From the NCBI GenBank assembly GCA_003755025.1, contig RJVL01000003.1, positions 1 through 64,000 on the forward strand: DNA of 64,000 bases. Reading direction: 5' to 3'. A program made the position numbers and the translations under genes. How positions within the stretch are numbered: position 1 is the stretch's first letter; each line of letters opens with the position of its first letter. Of this stretch, positions 56,171 to 64,000 are shown in pieces. The notes under the pieces were generated by a model that was not told the origin of the DNA, did not search any database, and saw nothing but the letters and a program-made list of their open reading frames with translations. Origin of the DNA: Diaphorobacter nitroreducens (GTDB taxonomy: Bacteria > Pseudomonadota > Gammaproteobacteria > Burkholderiales > Burkholderiaceae_C).

Positions 56171-56671
56171 ATGGCCAAGAAGGACAAGACCGCCCACGTG
56201 AGCGAAACCCCTGCCACGCAACTGCTGCGCGCGCACAAGGTCGCCTTCACGGAGCACCCGTACGACTACGTGGAGCATGGCGGCACCGAGGAGTCGGCAC
56301 GCCAACTGGGATTGGACGAACACGTGGTGGTCAAGACGCTGGTGATGCAGGACCAGGACGCCAAGCCGTTGATCGTGCTCATGCACGGCGACTGCAAGGT
56401 GTCCACCAAGAACCTTGCGCGCCAGATCGGCGCCAAGAGCGTGGAGCCCTGCAAGCCCGAGGTGGCCAACCGCCACAGCGGCTACCTGGTGGGCGGCACT
56501 TCGCCGTTCGGCACGCGCAAGCAGATGCCGGTGTTCATCGAGGAGAGCATCCTGCAGCTGCCGCGCATCGCCATCAACGGCGGGCGCCGCGGCTTCCTGG
56601 TGCAGCTGGACCCGCAGGTCTGCGTGCAGCTGCTGGGTGCGCGGCCGGTGCAGTGCGCGCTGGCAGAATAG
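56171..56671 (+). CDS. ybaK: Cys-tRNA(Pro)/Cys-tRNA(Cys) deacylase YbaK
   Basis: A 166-residue single-domain protein of the YbaK/EbsC family. TPATQLLRAHKVAFTEHPY is the N-terminus of the family, and GGTSPFGTRKQMPVFIEES carries the GGxSP(F/I)G substrate loop. It removes cysteine mischarged onto tRNA-Pro. The gene is 45 bases before plsY. Confidence 0.93.
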   Translation: MAKKDKTAHVSETPATQLLRAHKVAFTEHPYDYVEHGGTEESARQLGLDEHVVVKTLVMQDQDAKPLIVLMHGDCKVSTKNLARQIGAKSVEPCKPEVANRHSGYLVGGTSPFGTRKQMPVFIEESILQLPRIAINGGRRGFLVQLDPQVCVQLLGARPVQCALAE

Positions 56672-56716
56672 GGCGGTTTTGCTTTTGTCATTCACCTTCC
56701 CTGAGCGCCCCTTGTC

Positions 56717-57352
56717 GTGAGCACTGTCCTTCTGCCCCTTGCCGCTGCCGTGGCCGCCTACCTGCTGGGCTCCCTGTCGTTTGCCGTCATCGTCAGCCGC
56801 GTGATGGGGCTGTCCGACCCGCGCACCTACGGCAGCAAGAACCCCGGCGCCACCAACGTGCTGCGCTCGGGCTCCAAGGCGGCGGCTGCCGTCACGCTGC
56901 TGTTCGATGCGCTCAAGGGCTGGCTGCCCGTGGTGCTGGTGCGCTGGTTCGGCGCGCCCTACGGTCTGGAGGAGGGCACCATGGCGCTGGTCGGCCTGGC
57001 GGCGTTCCTCGGCCACCTGTGGCCGGTGTTCTTCCGTTTTGAAGGCGGCAAAGGCGTGGCCACGGCGCTGGGAGTGCTCATGGGCATCAGCGGCTGGCTG
57101 GGCCTGGCCACGCTGCTCACCTGGGTGATCATTGCGTTCTTCTTCCGCTACTCGTCGCTGGCCTCGTTGGTGGCCGCGGTGTTCGCGCCGTTCTTCTACG
57201 TGCTGGGCGGTGGCGTAGCCTGGTACACCGATGCGCGCGTGGGCATGGCCATCGCCGTGATGTCGGGCCTGCTGGCCTGGCGCCACAAGGAAAACATCCA
57301 GCGCCTGCTACAGGGCAAGGAATCGCGCCTAGGCTCCAAGAAGAAAGCCTAA
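56717..57352 (+). CDS. plsY: Acyl-phosphate:glycerol-3-phosphate acyltransferase
   Basis: A 211-residue inner-membrane protein with five helices. [32 protein letters not shown] and [16 protein letters not shown] are the three conserved PlsY motifs. It transfers an acyl group from acyl-phosphate to glycerol-3-phosphate, the first step of phospholipid synthesis. It starts with GTG at 56717. Confidence 0.95.
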   Translation: MSTVLLPLAAAVAAYLLGSLSFAVIVSRVMGLSDPRTYGSKNPGATNVLRSGSKAAAAVTLLFDALKGWLPVVLVRWFGAPYGLEEGTMALVGLAAFLGHLWPVFFRFEGGKGVATALGVLMGISGWLGLATLLTWVIIAFFFRYSSLASLVAAVFAPFFYVLGGGVAWYTDARVGMAIAVMSGLLAWRHKENIQRLLQGKESRLGSKKKA

Positions 57353-57430
57353 AAGCCGGACACGCGCCTGTCCGCACCCGGCAGGCGGCACGCAGTGCCG
57401 TGTGTTTCCTGATGCGGCAGGCCCGGCTTT

Positions 57431-58432
57431 TCAGCGGGACAGGGTCTGTGTGCGCTGGGCCGCATAAAGCCCCAGGCGCACCATGGTGCGGTTGTGCAGT
57501 TCCACCGTCACCGCCGACCGCGCCAGCGCCGACTGGATGCGCGGCTGTCCGCGCACCGTGTGGTAGAGCGCGGGCGAGGCCAGCGGCTCGCCCTTGGCAT
57601 CCAGCACGCTGGCCACCAGCGGGAAGTTCGCCCGCTCGCTGCGGCGCAGCACGACGGCCGTCTCGCCATTGTCCAGGCGCACGAACGTGCCCGGCGGGCA
57701 CAGGCCCACGGTGCGCACCAGCATGAGGCTGGCTTCGTCGCGCGCGTCGCTGTCCTGGCCCACGATGGCGCGCACCGAATCGGTGGCGCTGCGGCCGGCG
57801 CGGGACTTGCGCGGGCTGATCAGGGCCGCGTAGCGGTCGATGGTGCTCAGGATGCGCGTGAGCCGCTCCCGTACGGGCAGGCTCGCCAGGGGGACGGCCG
57901 CGTCGGACGAGGGCGCATGGTGCGTCGCCACGATCTCCAGCCACAGGTCGTTGGTGACCTGCAGATCTTCCAGCATGTCCAGTCCAAGCCGAGGGTGGCT
58001 GGCCACGACCTGCTGCTGCTCGGCCGAGAGCGGCTCGCGCTGCACGGCCAGCGCATCCTGCAGCGCCGTCATGCCGATGTTCATGGTGAACGCCGCGCGC
58101 ACCAGGCTGTCGCGCTCCTGCGGCGGCAAATGCAACTCCTGCGCCAGGATGTGGCACAGCGTGCCGCACACCAGGGCATGCGATGCGCTGTAGCCCACGG
58201 TGGAGGTGGCGGCGAGCTGGAACATGAGGTACAGCGCGGCGTCGATGTCGTGCGCCACCAGGTCCTGAAGCCAGCGGTCGCACTGGCGCACCTTGGCCAC
58301 GAAGTCGCGCGCCTGCCGTGGCCGCGCGAGCAGCGCCGACAGGGCGGACTCCAGGTCGGACCACTGGCCCAGCAGGTCTTCGTAGTCGCTGCCCGACGGA
58401 TCGGTGCCACTGGGTTGGGGCTGTGCGGACAT
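57431..58432 (-). CDS. Degenerate HD-GYP-like protein
   Basis: A 333-residue protein whose residues about 65-190 follow the HD-GYP domain pattern: SASHALVCG, NIGM, SHPRLGLDMLEDL and THHAP. The HD metal ligands are lost, with MN (117-118) where HD is expected, and the GYP loop is absent (PSSDAAVP). Phosphodiesterase activity against cyclic di-GMP is therefore unlikely. The C-terminal part (240-333) is a beta-rich segment found in similar proteins (GTFVRLDNGETAVVLRR). It lies in tandem with the aspartic protease gene (22-base gap). A regulatory, nucleotide-binding role is possible. Confidence 0.78.
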   Translation of the reverse strand: MSAQPQPSGTDPSGSDYEDLLGQWSDLESALSALLARPRQARDFVAKVRQCDRWLQDLVAHDIDAALYLMFQLAATSTVGYSASHALVCGTLCHILAQELHLPPQERDSLVRAAFTMNIGMTALQDALAVQREPLSAEQQQVVASHPRLGLDMLEDLQVTNDLWLEIVATHHAPSSDAAVPLASLPVRERLTRILSTIDRYAALISPRKSRAGRSATDSVRAIVGQDSDARDEASLMLVRTVGLCPPGTFVRLDNGETAVVLRRSERANFPLVASVLDAKGEPLASPALYHTVRGQPRIQSALARSAVTVELHNRTMVRLGLYAAQRTQTLSR

Positions 58433-58454
58433 GGGGGCCTGAGGGCGACGCGCG

Positions 58455-59099
58455 TCAGCGGCGGCGTTGCAGCACCATCTCGTCGCCGCTGCGGTTCATG
58501 TGGAATTCGCGCAGGAAGCTGTTGCCCAGCAGCACATAGGGCATGGCCTCCGCGGTGACGATGGCGTCCACGCTGCGCAGTTCCACATCGCCCACCCGCA
58601 CGGACTCCAGCCGCATGCGCCAGCCCTGCGCCGTGCCGTTGGCGGTGTTCATCATCACGGGCTGGCCCTGTTCGAACTTCAGGCCCATGCGCTGCGCGTC
58701 GGGCCGGCCGATGGCCACGGTGGTGGCGCCTGTGTCCACCATGTACTGCATCACGCGACCGTTGATGAAGCCGCTGTTGATGAAATGCCCGCGCGCGTCG
58801 GCCTTGAGCACGATACGCTGGCCGGCCGCGCTGCCGCCAATGCTCACGGGCGACTCGCCCAGCTGAATCGCGCGCTGCGCGCCTGCGACCTCCAGCACCA
58901 CGCCGTCGCGGCCCACCGAGACCACGCGCACGCCCATGTGGGAGCCGCCCGGTGCCACGCTGCGCGGCGCGCTGCCGTCCACCACCAGCAGGGCCTTGCC
59001 GCCCAGGATGCCGGCCAGCGCCACGCTTTGCGCGTAGGCGGCGGGCAGGCCGGTGACCGCCAGCAGGGCGACGGCCAGGCGCAGGGTCAGGCGGTGCAT
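58455..59099 (-). CDS. Retropepsin-like clan AA aspartic protease, secreted
   Basis: A 214-residue precursor with a signal peptide (residues 1-23, cleaved after AYA). A small beta domain (VVSVGRDGVVLEVAG, similar to GspC-type domains) is followed by a retropepsin-like domain with catalytic Asp122 in VDTGATTVAI. This matches the TIGR02281-type family of clan AA proteases, active as dimers. It should act in the periplasm. It starts 16 bases after yajQ and precedes the HD-GYP-like gene. Confidence 0.87.
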   Translation of the reverse strand: MHRLTLRLAVALLAVTGLPAAYAQSVALAGILGGKALLVVDGSAPRSVAPGGSHMGVRVVSVGRDGVVLEVAGAQRAIQLGESPVSIGGSAAGQRIVLKADARGHFINSGFINGRVMQYMVDTGATTVAIGRPDAQRMGLKFEQGQPVMMNTANGTAQGWRMRLESVRVGDVELRSVDAIVTAEAMPYVLLGNSFLREFHMNRSGDEMVLQRRR

Positions 59100-59115
59100 G
59101 GGCGGCGGGCGGTCA

Positions 59116-59601
59116 TCAGTCGCGGAAGTTGTCGAACGTCAGCGGCAGGTCGGCGATGTCCTTGCGGATCAGCGCCATGGCGGCCTGCAGGTCGTCGCGC
59201 TTGGCGCCGGTGACGCGCACCTTGTCTTCCTGGATGGCCGCCTGCAGCTTGAGCTTGCTGTCCTTGATCAGACGCTGGATCTTCTTGGCCTGCTCGCTGT
59301 CAATGCCGTTCTTGACCTTCACCACCTGCTTGAGCTTGTCGCCGCCGATCTTCTGGGGCTTTTGCACGTCCAGGAAGCGCACGTCCACGTTGCGCTTGGT
59401 GAGCTTGTTGCGCAGGATGTCCTCGACTTGCTGCAGCTGGAAGTCGGCGTCGCCGAACAGCGTGATTTCCTTGTCTTTCAGCTCGACGGCGGCAGAGGTG
59501 CCCTTGAAGTCGAAGCGCGTGCCGATCTCCTTGGCGGTGTTCTCCACGGCGTTTTTCACTTCGACGAAGTTGGCTTCACAGACGGTATCAAAAGAAGGCA
59601 T
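59116..59601 (-). CDS. yajQ: YajQ-family nucleotide-binding protein
   Basis: A 161-residue protein covering the whole YajQ/UPF0234 family. [20 protein letters not shown] at the start and [20 protein letters not shown] in the second half are diagnostic. Family members bind cyclic di-GMP or other nucleotides and interact with transcription factors in Xanthomonas. It is divergent from murB across 67 bases. Confidence 0.95.
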   Translation of the reverse strand: MPSFDTVCEANFVEVKNAVENTAKEIGTRFDFKGTSAAVELKDKEITLFGDADFQLQQVEDILRNKLTKRNVDVRFLDVQKPQKIGGDKLKQVVKVKNGIDSEQAKKIQRLIKDSKLKLQAAIQEDKVRVTGAKRDDLQAAMALIRKDIADLPLTFDNFRD

Positions 59602-59668
59602 GGCATCACTCGCGGCTAACTCGGTACAAACCCGCGCCCGCCTGGGGGCGGGTGCGACAATCCGGTCG

Positions 59669-60745
59669 ATGTTAGTCGAGAAAAATGTTCCCCTGCAGAC
59701 TTACAACACCTTCGGCATCGCCGCGCGTGCGCACACCCTGGTGCGCGTGCGCTCGGCCAAGGACGTGCACGACCTGCTGGGCGACCACCGCTTGGAGCGC
59801 CAGCCGGTGTTCGTGCTGGGGGGCGGCAGCAACATCGTGCTGACCGGCGACGTCAAGCCCCTCGTGCTGAAGATGGAGATCAAGGGCCTGCGCCTGCTGG
59901 AAGAGACCGACAAGGCCTGGATCGTGGAGGCCGGCGCGGGCGAGGTCTGGCACGAGGCCGTGGCCTGGACGCTGGCCCAGGGCTACCCCGGCCTGGAGAA
60001 CCTGGCGCTGATTCCCGGCACCGTGGGCGCAGCGCCCGTGCAGAACATCGGCGCCTACGGCGTGGAACTGCAGGACCGCTTTCATTCCCTGGTGGCCATC
60101 GACCTGGCCACGGGCCGCCCCTTCACGCTGGACGCAGCCCAGTGCGCCTTCGGCTACCGCGACTCGGTGTTCAAGCATGCCGCGCCCCAGGCGCCCCACG
60201 AGGGCGGGGGGCTGCACCGTGGCATGGGGCTGGCCGGGCGCGCGGTCATCACGCATGTGCGCTTTCTGCTGCGCAAGGACTGGGCGCCTGAGCTGGGCTA
60301 CCTGGACCTGGAGCGCAAGCGCCAGGAGGCGGGCGTGGAGCGGCCCACGGCGCAGCAGATCTTTGACTGGGTGTGCGAGATCCGCCGTGCCAAGCTGCCC
60401 GACCCGGCCGTGATCGGCAACGCCGGCAGCTTCTTCAAGAACCCCACGGTCACGCCCGAGCAGTGCCAGGACATCATCGCGCGCGACCCGAAGATCGTGC
60501 ACTACCCCATGCCCGACGGCACCATCAAGCTGGCGGCGGGCTGGCTCATCGACGCCTGCGGTTGGAAGGGCAAGACGGTGGGCAAGGCCGGCGTGTACGA
60601 CAAGCAGGCGCTGGTGCTGGTCAACCGCGGCACGCCCGACGACAGCGTGACCGGCGGCGAGGTGATGACGCTGGCGCGCGCCATCCAGACCAGCGTGTAC
60701 GAGCGCTTCGGCATCCGGCTGGAGCCGGAGCCGGTGGTGGTCTAG
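59669..60745 (+). CDS. murB: UDP-N-acetylenolpyruvoylglucosamine reductase (type I)
   Basis: A 358-residue flavoprotein. [15 protein letters not shown] is the N-terminus of the family, [13 protein letters not shown] and [11 protein letters not shown] bind FAD and substrate, and GYRDSVFK plus [10 protein letters not shown] carry catalytic residues. It makes UDP-MurNAc for peptidoglycan. The long upstream extension of the frame (to 59129) overlaps yajQ on the other strand and is discarded. Confidence 0.96.
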   Translation: MLVEKNVPLQTYNTFGIAARAHTLVRVRSAKDVHDLLGDHRLERQPVFVLGGGSNIVLTGDVKPLVLKMEIKGLRLLEETDKAWIVEAGAGEVWHEAVAWTLAQGYPGLENLALIPGTVGAAPVQNIGAYGVELQDRFHSLVAIDLATGRPFTLDAAQCAFGYRDSVFKHAAPQAPHEGGGLHRGMGLAGRAVITHVRFLLRKDWAPELGYLDLERKRQEAGVERPTAQQIFDWVCEIRRAKLPDPAVIGNAGSFFKNPTVTPEQCQDIIARDPKIVHYPMPDGTIKLAAGWLIDACGWKGKTVGKAGVYDKQALVLVNRGTPDDSVTGGEVMTLARAIQTSVYERFGIRLEPEPVVV

Positions 60746-60749
60746 CAGC

Positions 60750-60815
60750 CGGTAGCTGCTAACCTTTTGATAGCTGCTACCGCTTATCAGTAAAGGGCTA
60801 CAGGCCAAAAATGCC
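60750..60815 (+). repeat. Dispersed palindromic repeat, copy M
   Basis: GATAGCTGCTACCGCTTATC, then AGGGCTACAGGCCAAAAATG; preceded by a partial duplicate GGTAGCTGCTAACC. It lies between convergent murB and the DASS transporter gene. Confidence 0.78.
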
Positions 60816-60850
60816 TGGATTCGCATGGCCCACCGACCGGCGAAGGGGCC

Positions 60851-62383
60851 TCAGTGCGCCGGCAGGGTCATGTAGCCCATCCAGGGCCAGTAGGTCAGCG
60901 CAAACACCACCAGCAGCGCGATGGCCACGGCGGTGAGCACCAGGCCCGTGCGCACATAGTCCTTGATGTCGAAGGTGTCGGTGCCGTAGGCCAGCATGCC
61001 CTGGGGCGAGTTCACCGGCAGGATGAAGCCGATGCTGACCACGAACTGCAGCAGCATGGTCATGCCGATGGGGTTGATGCCCGGCGTCTGCACCGCCTGC
61101 ATCACGCTGATGATGATCGGAATCATGGTCGAGGCCAGGCCCGTGGCGCTGGCAAAGCCCAGGTGGATCACGATCAGGAACAGCGCCAGCAGCATGAAGA
61201 TGGCGAATGCCGTGGCGTTGGCCAGGCCGAGGCTGTCCACGATCAGGCGTGCCAGCCAGGGCGCGGCCTCGGTCTTGAGCAGGGCTGCACCCATGGCGAT
61301 GCCCACGGCGAACAGCAGCACCGTACCCCAGGGGAAGCCCCTTTGCGACTCCTTCCAGCCCATCACGCCCAGGCGCGGCAGCAGCATCAGTGCGATGGCC
61401 ACGATGGTGGAGGTGGTGGTGTCCACGTCGTGCAGCACACCCTCGGTCGCCCAGAAGCCCAGCAGCACCAGCGTGATGCCCAGCAGCTTCCACTGGTTGG
61501 CGGTCATGGGGCCCAGCTCGGCCAGTTGGCGATGGATGGCCTCGCGCCCGCCGGCGATGTGGTCCATCTCGGGCCTGAGCATGCGCGTCATGACGAAGTA
61601 CAGCGCGATGGTCAGCACGACGGAGTACGGCGCCCCGGCCACGAACCACTGGCCCCAGGTGATGGTCTGGCCGAACTGCTTCTCGATGAAGCCGATGGCC
61701 ACCATGTTCTGCGCGGCGGCGGTCTTGATGCCGATGTTCCACACGCTGGCGGTCTGCGCGGCGGTGATCACCACCAGCGCCGCGAACTTGCTGCGCCGCT
61801 CCGCCCCGAAGGCCGACAGGAAGCCCAGCATGATCGGCATCAGGCAGGCCACGCGCGCCGTGGCGCTGGGAACGATGAACGACAGCAGAAAGCCCACCAG
61901 GATCGCGCCCATCGCCACGTGGTTGGCGCGCGCGGGCACGTACGAGAGCACCTGCAGCGCGATGCGCTTGTCCAACTGCGTGGCCGTCATGGCCGCGGCG
62001 ATGAAGCACGCCGCCGCCACCAGCACCGCGGCGCTGTTGCTGAAGCCCCCCAGGGCATAGGGCAGCGCGGCGCGCGTGCCCATCATGGCGCCTGCCGCCT
62101 CCTTGCCTGGCACGGGGCTGATGGCCAGCAGGACGATCATCAGCGCGCCGATGACGACGGCGCTCACCGCATAGTCCAGCGCCTCGGTCATCCACAGGAT
62201 CACCGCGAACGCGAGGACGGCCAGCATCATCTGCCCGGCCTGCGGCAGGCCCGGCAGCGCGGGCATGAAGGCGATGAGCAGCAGCACGGCGATGGCCACC
62301 CACAGGCCGGCACGTTGGGTGAGTGTGGAGCCGCCCGCGGGTGCGGGCGACGAGGGCAGCGCGGAGGCCGGGGATGACGTCAT
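60851..62383 (-). CDS. DASS-family (SLC13) anion:sodium symporter
   Basis: A 510-residue protein with about 11-12 helices. ASVWNIGIKTAAAQN and LPVNSPQGMLAYGTD fit the two SN(T/A)-type substrate motifs of the divalent anion:sodium symporters, although SVWN and PVNS are variants. It would import dicarboxylates, sulfate or a similar anion. The start at 62383 has GGAAAGGAAG upstream; an in-frame ATG at 62434 is less likely. It is a single gene convergent with murB. Confidence 0.85.
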   Translation of the reverse strand: MTSSPASALPSSPAPAGGSTLTQRAGLWVAIAVLLLIAFMPALPGLPQAGQMMLAVLAFAVILWMTEALDYAVSAVVIGALMIVLLAISPVPGKEAAGAMMGTRAALPYALGGFSNSAAVLVAAACFIAAAMTATQLDKRIALQVLSYVPARANHVAMGAILVGFLLSFIVPSATARVACLMPIMLGFLSAFGAERRSKFAALVVITAAQTASVWNIGIKTAAAQNMVAIGFIEKQFGQTITWGQWFVAGAPYSVVLTIALYFVMTRMLRPEMDHIAGGREAIHRQLAELGPMTANQWKLLGITLVLLGFWATEGVLHDVDTTTSTIVAIALMLLPRLGVMGWKESQRGFPWGTVLLFAVGIAMGAALLKTEAAPWLARLIVDSLGLANATAFAIFMLLALFLIVIHLGFASATGLASTMIPIIISVMQAVQTPGINPIGMTMLLQFVVSIGFILPVNSPQGMLAYGTDTFDIKDYVRTGLVLTAVAIALLVVFALTYWPWMGYMTLPAH

Positions 62384-62526
62384 GGCAGCTTCCTTTCCTT
62401 GCAGTGCCCCAGCCTGGCCAGGGCTTGCGGTCATTGTGCGCCGCCGCCGCCATGCCTGGCGGGCAGGGCGGCCGCCTCCGTCGCGCGTGCATGACCTGGG
62501 TCAAGGTTGCCGTCTGCGGCGCCAGT

Positions 62527-62982
62527 TCACGCCGGCGTGTAGCGCCCGGGCGGGGTGCGGAACGCTACATTGAGCCGGTTCCAGCCATTGATCGTGACGA
62601 TGACCATCGACAGCTCCACGATCTCCGCTTCGCTGAACTGCGCGCGCACCTCGTCGTACACGGCGTCGGGCACCTGCGACTGCTCCAGGCGCGTGAGGGC
62701 CTCGGTCCAGGCCAGTGCGGCACATTCGCGCGCATCGAACACGCCGCTCTCGCGCCAGGCGCTGAGCAGGTGCAGCCGCCGGTCGCTTTCGCCATGCTCG
62801 CGCGCCTCGCGGGCGTGCATGTCGATGCAGAACGCGCAGCCATTGATTTGCGAGGCGCGCATCTTCACCAGCTCGTGCAACTGCACGGGTAGTTGCCCCG
62901 CATCGACGTGCTTTTGTAGGCCGTACATGGCGGCATAGCTTGCGGCGTGGCGAGGGAGGTTGATGCGGGGGGCTGAGGACAT
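62527..62982 (-). CDS. Carboxymuconolactone decarboxylase / AhpD-like protein
   Basis: A 151-residue all-helical protein. NGCAFCIDMHAREAREHGE carries the CxxC-x3-H motif (Cys49, Cys52, His56) of AhpD-like peroxidase reductants. It is the partner gene expected downstream of ECF41 sigma factors, where carboxymuconolactone-decarboxylase, oxidoreductase or epimerase genes are common targets. It starts 82 bases after the sigma gene with AAGGAG upstream, so it is likely co-transcribed. Confidence 0.88.
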   Translation of the reverse strand: MSSAPRINLPRHAASYAAMYGLQKHVDAGQLPVQLHELVKMRASQINGCAFCIDMHAREAREHGESDRRLHLLSAWRESGVFDARECAALAWTEALTRLEQSQVPDAVYDEVRAQFSEAEIVELSMVIVTINGWNRLNVAFRTPPGRYTPA

Positions 62983-63064
62983 GGAAGGCTCCTTGCAGGG
63001 GGGTGAGAAAAAAGGGGTGAACGCGGCGCCGCCGCGCAGACGGTGCCGGGCGAAGCGCGCAGGC

Positions 63065-63952
63065 CTACAGGCCGCGCAGCTTGTCGGGGTTGAGGACGGA
63101 ATACACCGCGTGGATGTGTACGCCGTCGGTCTCGAAGGCCATGACGGCGCGCACGCCGCCCGCGTCACGCAGCAGCAGCCCGGGGCCGCCGTTGACGTCC
63201 ACCGCCTCCATGGTCTGGTGGCTCAGGTAGAGGCGCCACACCGACGCGGCCAGGCGTGCGATCGCACGCGGCCCGTGCAGCAGCTTGGCGGCGGCGCGCA
63301 CCTTGCCGCCGCCGTCGGCGGTCCACTGCGCATCCTCGGCGAACAGCGCCAGCAGCGCCGCATGGTCCTGCGTGCGCATGGCCTGCACGAAGCGTTCCAC
63401 CAGCGCACGCGACGCCTCGGGTGTGGCCGTGAAGCGCGCCCTGCGCTGGCGCACCTGGGCGCGCGCGCGGTGCACCAGCTGGCGGCAGGCGGCCTCGCTC
63501 TTGCCCAGCACGCTCGCCACCTCGGGGTAGTCGCTGTCGAACACGTCGTGCAGCAGGAAGGCGGCGCGCTCGTCGGGCGTGAGGCGCTCCAGCACCACGA
63601 GCAGCGCGACGGACAGGTCGCTGGCCAGTTCGGCGCGTGCATCGGCGGCCGGGGCGCTGTCGCCGGCGATCCACGGTTCCGGCAGCCAGGGGCCGTCATA
63701 GGCTGTGCGTTCGATGCGCGCGGCGCGCAGCCGGTCCACGCACAGCCGGGTGACGGTGGTGATCAGCCAGGCCTCGGCCGTCTGCACGCGCTCCAGGGCC
63801 GTCGCCTGCCAACGCAGCCAGGCGTCCTGCAGCACGTCCTCGGCATCGGTGCGGCTGCCCAGCATGCGATAGGCCACGCCCGCCAGGCGTGGGCGGTGCT
63901 GCTGAAAGGCGGCGAGGTGCTGGTCCATGGCGAGTGAGGTTGTCGCGTTCAT
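63065..63952 (-). CDS. ECF41-type RNA polymerase sigma factor
   Basis: A 295-residue sigma factor with regions 2 (residues about 15-80; YRMLGSRTDAEDVLQDAWLR) and 4 (about 115-170). A linker carries WLPEP (89-93), and a C-terminal SnoaL-like domain carries DGGGK (213-217) and ends in NPDKL (288-292). These three motifs define ECF41, in which the fused domain controls activity. A matching ECF41 promoter (63961-63987) lies just upstream, implying self-activation. The predicted transcript would begin almost at the ATG, so an inner start such as the ATG at 63928 is possible. Confidence 0.93.
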   Translation of the reverse strand: MNATTSLAMDQHLAAFQQHRPRLAGVAYRMLGSRTDAEDVLQDAWLRWQATALERVQTAEAWLITTVTRLCVDRLRAARIERTAYDGPWLPEPWIAGDSAPAADARAELASDLSVALLVVLERLTPDERAAFLLHDVFDSDYPEVASVLGKSEAACRQLVHRARAQVRQRRARFTATPEASRALVERFVQAMRTQDHAALLALFAEDAQWTADGGGKVRAAAKLLHGPRAIARLAASVWRLYLSHQTMEAVDVNGGPGLLLRDAGGVRAVMAFETDGVHIHAVYSVLNPDKLRGL

Positions 63953-63960
63953 GCCCCTAA

Positions 63961-63987
63961 GACGTGCGGCGCATGCATTGTGTGACG
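63961..63987 (-). promoter_or_regulatory. ECF41-type promoter of the sigma gene
   Basis: On the minus strand CGTCACA, 16 bases, CGTC. It matches the described ECF41 promoter (TGTCACA-N16-CGTC) at all but one base. The -10 element lies eight bases before the sigma start codon. Confidence 0.75.
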
Positions 63988-64000
63988 GGGTGCCTTGAAA

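Noticed and set aside
57351-57431. Bidirectional terminator between plsY and the HD-GYP-like gene
   Set aside because: AAAAGCCGG and CCGGCTTTT are complementary but 63 bases apart, and the nearer hairpin CGGACA/TGTCCG lacks a T-run.
59129-59668. N-terminal extension of murB by 180 residues
   Set aside because: Frame overlaps yajQ on the other strand, is Ser/Arg-rich and lacks similarity; MurB begins at the ATG at 59669.

Overview
The window is ordinary-looking, GC-rich chromosomal DNA of a betaproteobacterium. The most likely family is Comamonadaceae (Acidovorax, Alicycliphilus, Diaphorobacter or a close relative). This is inferred from gene order (sdhCDAB-sdhE-gltA next to a GntR regulator and mdh; cyoABCD-SURF1-RegBA; ybgC-tolQRA), from the close fit of the proteins to that family as I know it, and from a dispersed intergenic repeat built on ATAGCTGCT...GCGCTTG...AAGCGC. 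I see no rRNA, CRISPR array, prophage or intact insertion sequence. There is one tRNA (Thr, anticodon CGT).

Layout. 0-3 kb: end of etfA, an acyl-CoA dehydrogenase and a nitronate-monooxygenase-like flavoprotein. 3-6.6 kb: a membrane acyltransferase, rnk, an SOS-box-controlled radical SAM protein and a small monooxygenase. 6.8-9.3 kb: the formaldehyde-detoxification operon frmR-frmA-fghA with FrmR-type operators. 9.5-21.9 kb: a TCA-cycle supercluster, with gltA-sdhE-sdhBADC and a GntR regulator on the minus strand, and mdh-tam-CitE-like-hypothetical-acnB on the plus strand. 22-26.8 kb: accessory genes (an XRE/MmyB-type regulator with a perfect operator, an orphan ParB-like protein, trhP, a GST). 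26.9-33.8 kb: RegA/RegB redox two-component system, SURF1 and cytochrome bo oxidase. 34-38.3 kb: an MFS transporter and the Tol system with YbgC. 38.3-43.7 kb: an aminotransferase, nusB-ribH-ribBX, a ferredoxin, QmcA-like and NfeD-like proteins. 43.9-47.4 kb: a class I basic amino-acid decarboxylase and a periplasmic DNA ligase. 47.6-52.6 kb: tRNA-Thr, fbp, pepN and prfB with its programmed frameshift. 52.8-64 kb: meso-diaminopimelate dehydrogenase, hydrolase, aldo-keto reductase, ybaK, plsY, a degenerate HD-GYP protein, a retropepsin-like protease, yajQ, murB, a DASS transporter and an ECF41 sigma factor with its carboxymuconolactone-decarboxylase-like partner.

How it works together. The dominant theme is central carbon and respiratory metabolism. 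The TCA cluster feeds electrons through succinate dehydrogenase, and the Cyo oxidase is encoded next to the redox sensor RegB that could control it. Several small regulatory circuits are visible in the DNA: a LexA box, FrmR operators, an operator inside the gntR promoter, an operator beside the XRE gene, and an ECF41 self-promoter.

No clearly new defence or mobile system was found. The best leads are the repeat family (13 copies, including a nested long form and one inside pepN), the degenerate HD-GYP protein, the self-driven ECF41 operon, the RibBX variant, and the XRE-regulator/membrane-protein pair.
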